Shown here in pieces: positions 9,922 to 27,096 of a stretch of DNA of 28,812 nt. This stretch comes from Syncephalis fuscata. Lineage: Eukaryota > Zoopagomycota > Zoopagomycetes > Zoopagales > Piptocephalidaceae. The DNA is taken from positions 1-28,812 of the forward strand of contig JAHLTZ010000096.1 in NCBI GenBank assembly GCA_025786725.1. The letters run 5' to 3'. The stretch's first letter is position 1. Each line of letters begins with the position of its first letter. A model generated the notes under the pieces. That model saw only the letters and a program-made list of their open reading frames with translations. It did no database searches and was not told the DNA's origin. The position numbers and the translations under genes are program-made.

Positions 9922-12558
9922 ATGGAAGTGTCTGAGCCAATTGAATCGCTAAGCTTCTACGAGGTAAACCAGCGACAGACGAAGCATGAGCCGGTTAACA
10001 GCTCGGCCGATTTTGTTATTCGCTTTCGGTTTAAACCACCGTCGTCCAAAGGGAAGACACCTCGGGCTGAACGTGAAGCTTACGAAGCGAAAGTGCTTGC
10101 TGCTTATCGTAGCTTAGTAGCACGTATTACGGCTGCGTCACTCGAGTATGAAGTGCGTCGTGTCGATAACTCGCGACTACTACTGTTTATTCAATGCCCG
10201 TATGGCTTACTACGCCAACGCTTTGACCGTGCACGGTAAGTGAACACCACCACAATATACAACTAGAATGTTGTAAATACTAAATTTAACTTTATTATGA
10301 TGTAGCGTGCAAGATTGGGTTAGCGGTGTAAGTTTTGCCGCTCCAGGCGAACAAGATACATCGGCGGAAACGACTACACCGAGTGCTGATACGGCCACGG
10401 CTACCCCTAGTAAACCAGTCAATAGCAAGCGTCAACCACAGACCGATCGTGACTTTCAACAAATATCGACAGCCACCCGTATCCGACTAGCCCATGATTT
10501 AATTACTGGACCTGTCACTGAAGGTGGTGCTGGTATACGGGCCAATATGGACGAATTTGTCGAAGCGATTTATCCACTGCACGATAAAGCGTACAATATG
10601 GTAAGTAGTTGGTATATAGCACACACTATTACTACTACTACTAATAGACTAATAAATAAGGCGCTTATTAAAGATTGGGCCACTAAATGGTTAATTACAC
10701 AAGATGATTTACTATCAATTAGAAATCATTTTGGTGAAAAGGTAAGCACTTTTGCAATAATACTAATAATATTAATCATTAATGATATAAGATTGCTTAT
10801 TATTTTGAATTTCTACAATTTTATTTCGTCTGGTTGGGTATTCCCTCGTTGGCTGGTGTTTTTGTTTATTTCATCGATGCGGGATTCGCTCCTACTTACG
10901 CGCTGTTTAACGTGGGATGGTCGCTGCTTTTTGTCGAGATGTGGCGGCGTCGTGAACAGGAGTTGGCTACTTGGTGGTCAGTACGTAATTGTTCAAAATT
11001 AGAGCGACGCCGCCATGGCTTCCGTCCCGAGAGAATGGTTCTTGATCCAATAACCGATGAACAAGTGCCCTATTATCCAAGTTGGAAGCGTTGGATACGC
11101 CGTCTTGTAACAGTGCCAATTCTAGGCGCTATTGGTTGCGTATTCTTTATTGTTGTTGGATTTATCTTTGCCTGTGAAGTTGTCGTTTACGAGTATTATC
11201 AAGGACCATTTAAAGATATTGTGGTAAGTAGCAATAATAATAGCATTATTATTGTTGTTGTTAAAGGTTATTTATTTACTTATTGCTATACTAACCATCT
11301 ATTTAGTACTATGTACCATTGGTTGCTTACAGTGTGGCTATTTGGTATTTTAGTGATGCCTACACGGGTATTGCTCGATGGCTTAATGATTTTGAAAACT
11401 ATGAAACAGAAGAGCAGCACACACGACACTTTACCTACAAGCTATTTGTTATTAATTTTGCCGTGGGTTATATGTTTATATTCTACACTGCGTGGATACA
11501 TATTCCATTCAATGAAGAAATTGCCACTCTACTTGCTTATGTAACAGGCTGGCCCATCAAACCTCAGGCAGCCGGCGTAGAGAAACTACAGGAACGCGTT
11601 GTCTATTATGTATTAACGGCACAAGTCATAAACTTCTTCACTGAAGTGGGTCTACCGTGGTTAATGCGCGGTGCCACGACAGGTGCACAAAAGGTTACCA
11701 AAAAGATGACACGACCTGAAACGGCCATTAAACATCTTGAAGCCGACGTTGATGTACGTAAATTCCTCAAACGATGCTCAAATGAAGATGATTTGCCCGA
11801 ATATGACACCTATGAAGATTATGCTGAAATGATTACTCAGGTAATTAATACTAATTGTATTATTAACAATCTAGTCATTAACTGATTGGTTGATTCTAGT
11901 TTGGTCATGTTGTTCTTTTCTCTTGTGCCTGGCCTCTTTCACCATTACTTTCCTTTATTAATAACTGGGTAGAACTTCGATCGGATGCTTATAAGATTTG
12001 CGTACATACAAGGCAAGTGTTTTATTTAGTATCTTGATTGATGAAATATTAATATATTTGCTTTATTTCGACGGTATTTATTAGACGTCAAGTGCCAGCA
12101 CGAGTTGAAAGTATTGGTCCATGGATTAACGCCCTCGTAAGTCATGCCTACCATTTATATTCTATTAATGCTAAAAATGAGCAATTATTGTTACTTAGTT
12201 ATTCCTTAGTTGGTTATCTTCAGTGGCAAATGCTTTATTAATTCATCAATTTGGCGGTAATGGTGATCATAGATTCGAGGTAGTTTATCGTTCATTGGCC
12301 ATTACAATTGCCGCTGAACATTTATATCTTATCGCTCTCTGGCTTTTACGTGCCATATTGGCCGACATTCCTAGCTGGTCAACAAAACTTGCTCGTCGAC
12401 AAGAACACGACTTGAAGCGTCGCTGGCTTGAAGAAATGAACGTGCATCTACGCCGTACACGTAGTCCAAGTATGATGTCCCACCAAGAACAAGTAGAATT
12501 GAATGAATTTACAGATCTGGGTGTCCAAGAAATCAAGGATATCTTTAAACAAGAATAA
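9922..12558 (+). CDS. Anoctamin/TMEM16 family membrane protein (fungal Ist2-like)
   Basis: Family members are calcium-activated lipid scramblases or channels; fungal Ist2-type proteins sit in the ER and tether it to the plasma membrane. Eight exons join in frame to 726 residues: 9922-10235, 10306-10600, 10661-10741, 10792-11223, 11307-11840, 11900-12012, 12085-12136 and 12199-12558. Visible landmarks are IRNHFGEK before the first membrane helix, YYFEFLQFYFVWLGIPSLAG, FVEMWRRREQELATWW, WLNDFENYETE, and QFGHVVLFSCAWPLSPLL followed by NNWVELRSDAYKI. The acidic and Asn positions that bind calcium in TMEM16A have counterparts: N and E in NFFTEVG, D and E in EDYAEM, E and D in VELRSDA. The tail after the last helix is about 70 residues, basic then acidic, and lacks the long C-terminal extension of yeast Ist2. 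The intron at 12013-12084 is GC-AG. ATG at 9922 is the first Met in frame. Intact. Confidence 0.93.
12013..12084 (+). other. GC-AG intron in the anoctamin gene
   Basis: The exon ends ACATACAAG and is followed by GCAAGT; the acceptor is TATTAG before ACGTCAAGTG. The join gives HTRRQVPARVESIGPW, the conserved loop after helix 8, in frame. No nearby GT donor gives the same reading. Confidence 0.85.
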
Positions 12559-12580
12559 AGACTAAAAAGACCCATTGATT

Positions 12581-12586
12581 AATAAA
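12581..12586 (+). terminator. AATAAA polyadenylation signal for the anoctamin gene
   Basis: AATAAA lies 23 bp after the stop codon; another copy overlaps the stop at 12554-12559. Only 163 bp separate this stop from that of the convergent USP7 gene, so the two 3' UTRs must be short or overlap. Confidence 0.5.
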
Positions 12587-12721
12587 GATGCACTTGTTAA
12601 TACACCCGTTAATATTGGCGGCCCTTTTGATAATTGCCGAATAACTTTATTAAAAAAGAAGTAAAAAGCCTTGGCCGCATGAATAAGAATGGACAGTGAT
12701 TATTTAAAGGATATTTGCGAA

Positions 12722-17555
<4,834 letters not shown>

Positions 17556-18692
17556 GGTGGACTTGCTAATACGGCTATTCTGGCGATATGTTTTTAGTTT
17601 AAACAGAATAAAACAGATTGCGGCTCCAATTAATAGGAAATAGCCCAATAGTAGAGAAAGTAGCGTAATATTTGGAAATGACAAAAGTAAACAATGCACG
17701 CAATGACTGTCGTTGCTGTCACTGCTGTTATAATCTACCAATAACCAATCGTCAATGTTCAATCGATAGATTGAAAAGGATCTTGGCAAGTGAGCTGATA
17801 CAGTGTATATATGCACGTTTAACAGTGCATATACGTATCAATGCTTGAAGCAACAACAGTAGCTGTAATACGATTACTACGCAGTATGTAGTTAGCAGTA
17901 GCACAATAACCGTGACAATGGCGTAATCGCTACTGCTCTGTTGATTATACACTTGTATGCACGGTTATCAACTAAACAAGCGGCGAGTTAAGCAGGTTTT
18001 TCACCACTCTTGTCTGGATACCAAGTAGCCTTGGTAGATGTCAATAAGCAATCAATGACTAGTAGAGAGAAAAAGAGAGAATATAACTAGTATAGTAGTG
18101 GTTGACCAGAACGATAAGCACAAACACAATAAGAATTGTATGGCTAAAGGGAAGCAAGGCGACGACGACAATAACAACAACGGCGTCCCAGTAGTAGCTA
18201 TAGTGAGGGAAAGAAATCACTAAAAGAAAGCGGTAAAGCTTGTAAAAGGTGATTGACGTAGAAAATGGCGATGATGATGATGATGGTGTGTGTGTGTGTG
18301 ATTCACTTTCTGTGATGCAGTAATAGTTATCTTTTAATCAGTTATAGGTACTAATTAATTAATAGTTAGCTAGTTGGTTAGTTAGTTAGTTAGTTAATAA
18401 ATCTATTATTAAAAATGTTTTATTATATGTCTACTCTAATAATATCGTTATAATTATTAATAGGATTATAGTTGGGTATTAGAGTTAGCAGGGGATGATC
18501 CCTAGTGGTTAATCATTATAATGATTTATTGTTTCATAGCATATATGCGTGATTCCTTTTTCTATTGATTAGGCATACTCTTGTTTCGTTATTTAAACCT
18601 GGCACCTATTGTATCTGGTATTGATATACTCTACCACATCAACAAACACTAAAGATAAATAACTGTGTGTGTATGCCTGTGCGATCGTAACG
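17556..18692. promoter_or_regulatory. Divergent USP7 / LUC7 upstream region with simple repeats
   Basis: This 1.1-kb gap between two opposite starts must hold both promoters and 5' UTRs. It carries (GAT)n then (GT)n at about 18269-18300 and (TTAG)n at about 18376-18395. A minus-strand frame at 17555-17816 runs in frame into the USP7 ATG and would encode a membrane segment, but it has no ATG upstream, so I read it as 5' UTR. Confidence 0.5.
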
Positions 18693-20363
18693 ATGGCGGC
18701 CGAAGCACGAAAGCTACTTGAGGTTGGTTATTATACTATTTACTAGTCCTTCTATCTACTTGATAACATTAACTTTAATAATAATAATACTATAGGAATT
18801 GATGGGCGTTGAAGCCTTGGGCGGTGGACCACAAGAAAATATTCCATTTACTGATAAGCGTGTATGTCGGGCTTATCTATGTGGACTATGTCCACACTCG
18901 TTATTTACGTAAGTGATGACTATGTACAGTAGAGATGACAGCATATAGTCAATATCGATTGGCTAATACCTAATAACTGATATGATATACATTGTATGGC
19001 TATTAGTAATACGGTAAGACGGCATATAGCATATACTATGTGGATTAGAACAGTACAGCTTACAATCTATATCAAATATATTAGAAAATGGATCTAGGTC
19101 ATGTTCAAAGCTTCATTCGGATAAACTAAAGGAGGAATATGAAGCAGCTCGAAAAGAGCGCAGTTATGGCATTGAAGAAGAGTTTGAGAATACGCTACAG
19201 CAATTTGTACGCGACTGTGATCATCGAATTGATAGTGCACGTCGTCGATTGGAGAAACCTGCTGCTGAAGGGAAATGCTGCACCTTTGGTAGGAACAAAT
19301 ATAACAATTAGCAGTGTTTATTAAATACAAAGTATGTAACTATTAACAGTTAAAGGAAATTGCGGATTACACGACGGAAATTGCTACATTAACTGAACAG
19401 TTGAGAAATTAGGCAAGTAATCGATAATATTTATAATAAATAGGTATATTAACCTATAAATAATAGGTGAAGAAGGACAAGTTGATGAAGCAATGAAACT
19501 ACACCGCTAAAGTAGAAGAAATTACGGCTATGAAAGCAGAGAAAGAGGTAAATTAATTAAATAGTGGAATAGAATACTGATTATTTATTTGTTTAATTTA
19601 TTTAGGATGAATTACGACAAAAGCATGCCCAACATTCATCGGCACAAGAACAGAAATTACGTGTATGTGATGTGTGTGCTGCCTTTTTGTCTATTCTCGA
19701 CTCGGACAGCAGGTAAATAGAAAAGATTAATTGATTGATGCGATTATTAATGGAATTGAATTTTAATAGATTGGCTGATCATTTTGGTGGCAAGGTAATT
19801 TACACACAATCATTTAGCTTATCAAAATTCATATTAATATGTGTATGTGTATGTGTATGTATATGTATATAATAGCTTCATATGGGCTATGTAGCAGTAC
19901 GAGAGAGGCTTAAGGAACTTCAAGAACAGCGTTCCTCTGCATCAATGGCCCCTTCAATAGGGACAATGGCAGTTATCGTGATTATGGTCGCGGCAGCAGT
20001 GGTGGTGGCAGTGCTGGTGGCAGCCAATTAAACGATTACGACCGTCGTCGACGTGATTATCAAGGCAGTGGTAGCACTAATAATTATAATGGGAGTCATG
20101 ATCGATATGATGATCGTCGTGGTGGTGGTGGTAAAGGTCGTTACAGGTAATACACTGCTATTCATATTACTAGTATTACTATTTGATTGCCTATATTATT
20201 CTACTTGATAATAACTACGCTTTACTTTTACTGTTGTTATTTGTTACTGTTTAGACGTTCAGGACGTGATCGCTCCCGTTCACCAGACCGTTCACGCTAT
20301 CGAGGCCGTTCATCTCCACCGCCATCAAATTCATCATTATCTCGCCACGAACGACGCTACTAA
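18693..20363 (+). CDS. LUC7L: LUC7-like U1 snRNP splicing factor, reading frame interrupted
   Basis: LUC7 proteins are part of the U1 snRNP and help it recognise 5' splice sites. Nine exons can be set: 18693-18722, 18796-18908, about 19098-19288, 19350-19412, 19467-19547, 19606-19712, 19770-19794, 19876-20146 and 20255-20363. The start reads MAAEARKLLEELMGVEALGG. Zinc finger 1 is split over VCRAYLCGLCPHSLF and CSKLHSDKLKEEYE. A coiled coil follows (EEFENTLQQFVRDCDHRIDS, VDEAMK, VEEITAMKAEKEDELRQKHA). Zinc finger 2 is VCDVCAAFL with ADHFGGKLHMGY. The tail is Gly/Arg/Tyr-rich, then RS-rich (GRDRSRSPDRSRYRGRSS). One-base changes are needed near 19083-19100 (conserved MDLG sits out of frame before the acceptor), 19268-19275, 19397-19405, 19495-19505 and 19949-19960. 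Conserved protein continues on both sides of each, so I favour assembly indels over decay. The intron at 19413-19466 is GC-AG. Confidence 0.88.
19413..19466 (+). other. GC-AG intron in the LUC7-like gene
   Basis: The exon ends AAATTAG and is followed by GCAAGT; the acceptor is AATAG before GTGAAGAAGG. The join yields LGEEGQVDEAMK, the conserved LUC7 sequence. Confidence 0.8.
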
Positions 20364-20821
20364 GACCATTTACCCATGTATGTATATGTGTATGTGTGTG
20401 TATGTGTGTATGTGTGCAAATGCAGACTGGAAGCAAAACAATAGTCAAAATGAATGAGAAAGAGAGAGAAAGAGAGAGAAAGAAAGAAGTAGAAAGAAAC
20501 AGAGCCAAAATGCATATCATCAGTACAGATCAATATCAAATATATCTACTCATCTATTTAATATTCATAAATAACAATAGCATGTGAGTAATTTGTTTAT
20601 TTAGTGAATTTCTTTTTGTTTTTACACGTATTTATATACGCATTATTTGATTATAACATCATTAGATGGACGTAACATTATAGGAAGTCATGTAATGAGT
20701 TATTTCTTGGTATTTTCATCGATACATACAAACATATATATATATATATGATAGATATATGATAGATATAGATAGAATAATAGCAAATTTAATAATTAAT
20801 TGAATTTTGTCAATGCGGTTC
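20364..20821. repeat. LUC7 / USP48 convergent gap rich in simple repeats
   Basis: The 458-bp gap between two stop codons holds a (GTATGT)-like tract at about 20376-20417, a GA-rich tract at about 20455-20500, (AT)n at about 20733-20748 and GATAGATAT repeats at about 20749-20776. I see no gene; the ORF-like stretches over it are low-complexity. Confidence 0.7.
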
Positions 20822-23800
20822 CTAATAATCAACAATACTTAAATCAATCATATACTCGCTTATTACATATGTAATACCTGAAAATCCGCGTTCTGGAACA
20901 GACATAGATGATATCATAGCATCTAATGTATTAAGTAAGCAATCTATGATAACAAAAGTTCAATCAATCAATTACCATGCAACAATGCTTGTTCATCTTT
21001 AACTAATTCTTCTAATGTTAACTGAGTACGAGGAAGTAGTGTTAGATCTGTCATTGTTTTGCATTATCAGTCAATTCTTCATCGCCGCGATATAATCGTT
21101 GACAAATAGGACTGATATTTAAACGTTTGGTGATCTATATAATCATTATAAGTAATATATATATATATATATATTACAAAGTAGTTAATTACCAATAGTT
21201 TTATATCTAATACGGTAAATGTTTTATAAATGTGTAAACGTATTGATCGGTGTCTTGATTTGGCAGTAGGATTGGCAGTATTAGTTACAGTACGCCTTCG
21301 TTTGAGTACTTTATTTAGTACATCATTTGTATTAGTAGAGGCAATGTTAGTGTCACGTACAACAATAGTAATCATTGTATCTTCATAGATCATTTGTCTA
21401 TATACATTTGAATTAACGATATTATTATAAAACATGCAAACCTACCGTTTTTGAACACAATCATGACAAATACTCAAATTACAAACTGTTTGTCCAGTGT
21501 TGATATTATCGCTTGGTGTTTCATATTCTATCCAGATTTCATTATCTACATTATAACTACATTAAATGGATGAGTTAGCTAGCTAATTAATAGAGATTTA
21601 ACTATCACCTACCATGATCGAAACTGTAACCAAAGATCGTTTGGTATTAAAATAAATGCGTCTGTATTATTTACAATAGTTGAACGGTCATCGATATTAA
21701 AGGGGAAACAATGATGTTGACATAATAAATGTTGATTTTCTATCATTAATGGTCTTGTAAACAAACAACCTGGTCGAACAAATCGCTTCCATTGATTTAT
21801 GAATTCTAATTTTTACATTAGATTATGTTTATACAACAAATAAATAGAAAATAGTTCTATTTCATTATTACCGGTAGATATAGCATAATAGCGGCAATCT
21901 TCCAATATACTCTCATTTTTATCGTACAATCTAATGTATTTTAACCATTTCTATCAAATAGCTATAAATAGGCGTTATATCTGTCATTGATACTTACTCG
22001 TTCTAGTAATCGTTGATCTAAACTGCTTAAATCTAAACCATTTCGTCCAGCTCATCCTTTTTCTGTTCTTCTTGCTTCTTTTCACATATCGTACAGTTAT
22101 CATTGATGGCATCTTGTTGCCATGCCACTGGTAATAATGGGTATATATTTTGTAGAAATACAATAATCTAATTTGCACCATTTAGTAATAATTCACTTAT
22201 AAATAACTAACTAACTGGTTTTGAAAAAGTATCTTTGTCTCTTCATTGGTCGTCATCATACCGTGTTCGCAGTAAATATCATTGTAATAATCGTTGCTAC
22301 TTGTTATATCATTCTTGTTGTCGATCAGTGTATCTGTCGATAAGTTTTGTTTTTACCATTTGACTTGTACCAATCTATTTTATACAAATTATTATATTTA
22401 ATTGATTATTTAAAATAATTACCATGCCACCATCGTTTTGAAATATATCCTTGAGGTTTTTGATCTTTTGACTGTTTCATTAACCCATTAACATAAGCTG
22501 TTTGATCTTTGTGCCGCATCTCTTCAAGTAGCCGAGTTGCCTCTTCTCGGACACATTGCTCACACAACGATGATATAGTCAATGCTGGCTCTGTAATGCC
22601 TAATGCTTTAACCAACTGGCACCGACATTCTAATTGTATTTAAATAATAGTCTATCTTTAAATAGTGGTACCACTTACTTTATGTACTTGTTTGGCCATT
22701 TTGATATAATCCAATCTTAGTTTGCCATGTGAACATTGTAACTTTTCATATGGTGACTGAATAAATTGAGCTTATCAGAAATAGCCTCTTTATCCGATAT
22801 CCTTTTCATTTGGTATTAATGGATCCCTAATCCAGGATTTTAATAGCTCTGTAGGTATAAAATAGCCCATATCCTATTTGTAGCCAATAATACATAGTAG
22901 ATACTATAAGAATAATTATAACTATAATTAGTGACTTACATCTGTGCTTGTAATCTGCCACTGATTAAAAATTGCATATCGTTCTTTGAATAATGTTTGA
23001 AATGTTGAATCCATTTCACTTTCTCTAATTTCAATCAATTAGTTAGTGAGTTAACTTTATAATACACTCACATAGATTCAAATTTGTTGATTTCTTCATC
23101 CAATGATTGTTCCGACTGCTTTAAATCATTAGCAATCCACTCGGGTATTTTACACGTTATTGACTCTGTGCCACGGCGTGTGTAAATTAACATATAAGCA
23201 TTCTTTGAAGTAAATCTAATTTTTTGTAAATCTTTAATTATTATTAACTTTAAATGTGCTTACATCTTCTTTTCATCTACAGGATCATTGTTAGAATGGC
23301 TAGCTAATCCATTTGTTTTGCCTTTATTTGTTGTTGTTTTTGTATATTTAATAATATCATGAACTATTGGATTTAATAGTTCCACTTGATCATCATTAAA
23401 TTTGTACCATTGTTGATTTCTAATGATTATTTATTAATATAAATGTTGCAATTCGATTAACATATTTACTTACTCTGCATCAAGTATATGAGCAATAAAA
23501 TGTCCATAATTGGCCTGCACACCATCATGAAGTAGTACGGCTGTTAGATTGTATAATATATCTTCATCAGAGGAGCTGGTTACAAAGTTTTTCATATTTA
23601 ATGTGGCTGGAAAACAAATACGCGTATTTATCTTTTTCTTTTCAAATGTTTTGCTATCATATGCAAATCGCATTAGTTGCAAATGAAGTACCTAACACTT
23701 CTACTGTAAGATGTATATTTGTTTATATGACTTAACGTAATTTACCTGAGGTAATGCGTCAATCGACAGTGTTCTTAAAGCATCTTGTTTTTCATTACAA

Positions 23801-25167
23801 TTCTCGCAAAAATATCTATTTTTACATATTACTACATATTACTATGGCTGTTAGTTAATACTTGATATAAGTACTCAACTGGTTATCTTCTGTTAACTTC
23901 TCGGATTTTAACAATTCTTGAATACATTCTTCCAATCGACCAATTTTCTGCAATTATATATTGAAGTTGCTATAAGTAACAATATTATAAACCACTTATA
24001 TTATATTTACTTGTATTGAAAGTTCAAGCTCAAAGAACGGCTCACGTCGAGTAGATAATCGATTGCATTGCTGACACCGGGTTCCGTAAATGTACTGACC
24101 TCCAAACTAGCACACTATATTCAGTCCCTATTAAAAAATTTAATAGTTTGTACTAAAACTTACTCGACGATGAATTAGTTCTCGATTCTTTTGATTTGGC
24201 AGCCATGCAAAAGCATTTGATATCATGGTAAGAAATAGTTTGCAAAATCTACAACCAGTTTAAATTAAGAAGTAGAAAACTAATAGCAAGCTATTTATAC
24301 TAACTCTTGAGCATCTTGCTGTTCGCCCGTACTCAGTCCTAGCAGATTTACTAAGCGAGACGGGTCATAGTAACGATATGAACCCGATTGCAAACAAGCA
24401 AATAATTTTTGAAGTTCAATACATGAATCATGCTAATTGCTATTAATAAGTATTATTTATTACATGTCATAACACTACCCACCATGGCTGGTCTATCCAT
24501 TTCATGATTTGGTATGGCATAATCATAGATACCTTGTCGAAATACATGATCATGATAGAGTACCTGTAAAAGCGCATTCATATAACAAGTAGCGCCTAAA
24601 TTCTATTTAATGCCATTAGGTATTTGTATTATATTAATGGGCGTATAAATACCTCAAGACCCGCTGGTAATCCTGGTTCACGTAATCGATTGCGTGGATT
24701 TGTAATATCACCTTGCTTTGCCTGTTTGAATTGTTTAAGTGCACCTAAGTGGTATTTAATCGAAAGTTTAGTAATAATCAACAATTTCAATTATATGATA
24801 TGACATACTTTGTTTTAACCAAGCATCTTGGCCAATATAATTAAGACACAGTGGGTTGACTCGACAGCGACAGACCTGGCACTTTGAATGGACCCGTTTT
24901 ACAGGTTTGTAGTGTTCTAGCATTCCCAACTCTACAAATAAAATATATCATGGCTTTATCAGCACCTTTACAATCTTACCTGCATCGAATGAATGTTGCA
25001 GACTAGTTGCATGTCTATTGGGACAAGCAGATATTATACTGTCTGACAGACCATAAGCTGTTAACACATGCTGTTTTGTAAGTGGTGCAGCAATTGCTTC
25101 TGGTGTTACCCATTCCCAGCACGTCGTTACAGCTGATCGTTTACTGCTAGAGCCACGCAAATCCATA
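20822..25167 (-). CDS. USP48: USP48-type ubiquitin carboxyl-terminal hydrolase, frame interrupted in the C-terminal half
   Basis: Nuclear ubiquitin-specific protease related to human USP48. About 20 exons. The start [20 protein letters not shown] and the CxxC-type [13 protein letters not shown] lead to the Cys box [20 protein letters not shown] (Cys codon 24585-24587). The core continues with [18 protein letters not shown], a zinc knuckle ([19 protein letters not shown]), [19 protein letters not shown], the His box [11 protein letters not shown] and [11 protein letters not shown]-terminal DUSP-like parts ([36 protein letters not shown]-like) and a ubiquitin-like end ([20 protein letters not shown]) follow. 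The catalytic half is intact. One-base changes are needed near 22793-22798, 22761-22767, 22341-22348, 22045-22055 and 21056-21061, most at runs of T, A or G. Conserved protein resumes after each, so sequencing or assembly indels are more likely than a pseudogene. The order of motifs (MAY-LIY after the core, [13 protein letters not shown]) is that of USP48, not of USP7. Confidence 0.88.
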
Positions 25168-25816
25168 GAGAATAAGAAGCGGAAATGAATGAGGAGATAA
25201 CAGCCTGTAAACACAAAGTCAACTAGGACACTCTACAGAACAAAAACCAAGACCAATGTCAATGTTTGTGCGAAATTGTTATTGTTACACTCAATGTAAA
25301 CGTGTTATTCTTTTATTTCGTATATGTACAAGCAGATTTTAAAATAGCGGTATATTGATATCAAGATTGATACCTTTTAAGTAAAATTTTATTATTAACC
25401 CAACAACTAGAAGACATTGCTTATTAATAATACATGGTTGAGTCTAGAGGACTATAGAATAGAATGGATAAATAAAATAAGCAATAATATGTATGATCGA
25501 GTGAGTGCAATGAGCTGAGCTCTGGTAAGCACAGTCAATAATAAGCAAATAGTTTTATTGATAAAATATATTCAGTATATTATAGAATGATATATGGTAG
25601 TATTGATGTATGCATACTGGATAATAAAGCTATAATGATGAGTATTTTGACGATTGATGTTACTCACCACCCAGCATCATGTTCAATAGATTGAGTGTTA
25701 TTAAATTTAATAATTTAATTACAAATCATATTAGATTGTTAATAAATTGTTTATACGAAACAAAACTAGATATTATTGTAATGCAAACATAGACACAGAG
25801 GCACATCTAGTGTGAA
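25168..25816. promoter_or_regulatory. USP48 upstream / FIT2 downstream gap
   Basis: This 649-bp AT-rich gap lies upstream of the USP48 start and downstream of the FIT2 stop. It should hold the USP48 promoter and FIT2 3' UTR. I see no further gene or repeat. Confidence 0.45.
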
Positions 25817-26838
25817 TTATACTTGTCCTGGCATACCAGGAAGACTGATGCGTGGTAGAATATACACATACATAACAGTCCAGTAGAGCACGCCCATAAT
25901 CAAGCCGCTTATCTTTTCAGAAAGTGGATGAAAAGCGTATACGCTGCTCATTAATAGCATCCACCACCAAAGAGCAAGTAAGTAGCGAATACCTCGTGTG
26001 GCACGCCTTGCCATACGTGGATGAATAGCCGTGGAGTGAATGGCTGCCGCACGTAGACCTGATAGTTCCGAGTGTAGAAATAGTGAGGCATGGATTAGAA
26101 GCATAATATGGCCTGAAATATCGTGTCCACCATGCCATCGGCCACCTGCTTGACGACAAGTTACCGAAGTCGTGTACAAATCCATCAAATCAAATGGCTG
26201 TGATATCTCGCCATCATTCTCGACAAGTTGATTAGCCGTTGCGTCGTTCGATAATACTAATTGACCATTCATATCAACTGGATAGCATTGACCGCCAGAC
26301 CACCGATAAACACGATCGGACAGCGATGGACCCACCATCCACTGGGTAATAAGCCACCAGTAAACAGTCGATAGCAGCCAACGTAATACAGCAGCGCTAA
26401 ATCGCTGAACATTCTCGGCTTCAATCTTTACTTTAATTTGTTTCGCTTGTTCTGGAGTTAGTGCACCATTATCCTCCGACTCTGTAACAACAACGATAGA
26501 AGGTTGCTGTTGTTATAGTTCAGCGTTAATACGTCCATCACTTTCGTATACACTATTGCTGCACCTACCTCTGAACCCGATAGTTGCAGTTGTGGTCTTG
26601 GTCGACGCAGAAGCAAAACAAACCAGGCCCAAACAAAGAATACGGCCGTTGTCCAAAACCAACCAATCTTAACAAACCAAATATTAAAAATGTTGCGTTT
26701 ACTTGAAAAATAACTTTCTCCAGGCAGCGTGTTAAGCTGTTCTGCAATGCAGCCCAACGTAACGGTAAGCACGTAAACCACCGCGATAGACATGCCTTGG
26801 GGATAGTGGCGATCAGCCAACGTAGCAGCAGACGTCAT
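25817..26838 (-). CDS. FITM2: FIT2/Scs3-type fat-storage-inducing transmembrane protein
   Basis: ER membrane protein needed for normal lipid-droplet budding; family members cleave acyl-CoA as a diphosphatase at the ER lumen. Two exons (26569-26838 and 25817-26506) join in frame to 319 residues. The family signatures are present: YFSSKRNIFNIWFVKIGWFW near residues 45-64, and CRQAGGRWHGGHDISGHIML around residues 207-226. The two conserved catalytic-type histidines correspond to His223 in DISGH and His283 in YAFHPLSEKISG. Six hydrophobic helices can be seen, near residues 16-34, 62-80, 127-147, 220-236, 262-282 and 288-310, as in FIT2. A short Gln/Glu-rich insert (TPEQAKQIKVKIEAENVQ) lies between helices 2 and 3. 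ATG at 26838 is the first Met; the frame is open further upstream but without ATG. No damage is visible. Confidence 0.93.
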
Positions 26839-27077
26839 GGTTGTTAGGCTACAACAAGACTCATATGGATATGTATCGACCCTATTATTAAGCAGGGAAT
26901 GAGAAAGTTCCAACTAATGCAGTGCAACGTTCCAAACAAGCTATTATATCTTGTCGCAAAAATAGTTCGACGTTAACAATCAATGCAAATACGAATAGTT
27001 CGCGAGCGAGCAGGTGATACCAAACGAATAAAAGATACCATTAATATTTATTAACACTGTGCCACTTTACATATAAT
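26839..27077. promoter_or_regulatory. Upstream region of the FIT2 gene
   Basis: This 239-bp stretch lies between the FIT2 start and the 3' copy of the SINE target duplication. The FIT2 promoter should lie here, which places the SINE just upstream of it. No named motif is clear. Confidence 0.4.
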
Positions 27078-27096
27078 TGATGATTTATTATTAATT
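27078..27096. repeat. Target-site duplication, 3' copy of the SINE
   Basis: TGATGATTTATTATTAATT here matches TGATGATTATTATTAATT at 27402-27419 except for one T in a run. It borders the tail of the element. Confidence 0.85.

Noticed and set aside
10834-11544. Separate small membrane-protein genes at 10307-11002, 10834-11544 and 11319-11885
   Set aside because: They are single exons of the anoctamin gene read through into introns; splicing joins them into one 726-residue protein.
20251-20587. Overlapping frames rich in Cys/Met or Lys/Glu and Leu/Ser
   Set aside because: They are by-products of the LUC7 RS-coding exon and of the GTAT and GA simple repeats after its stop.
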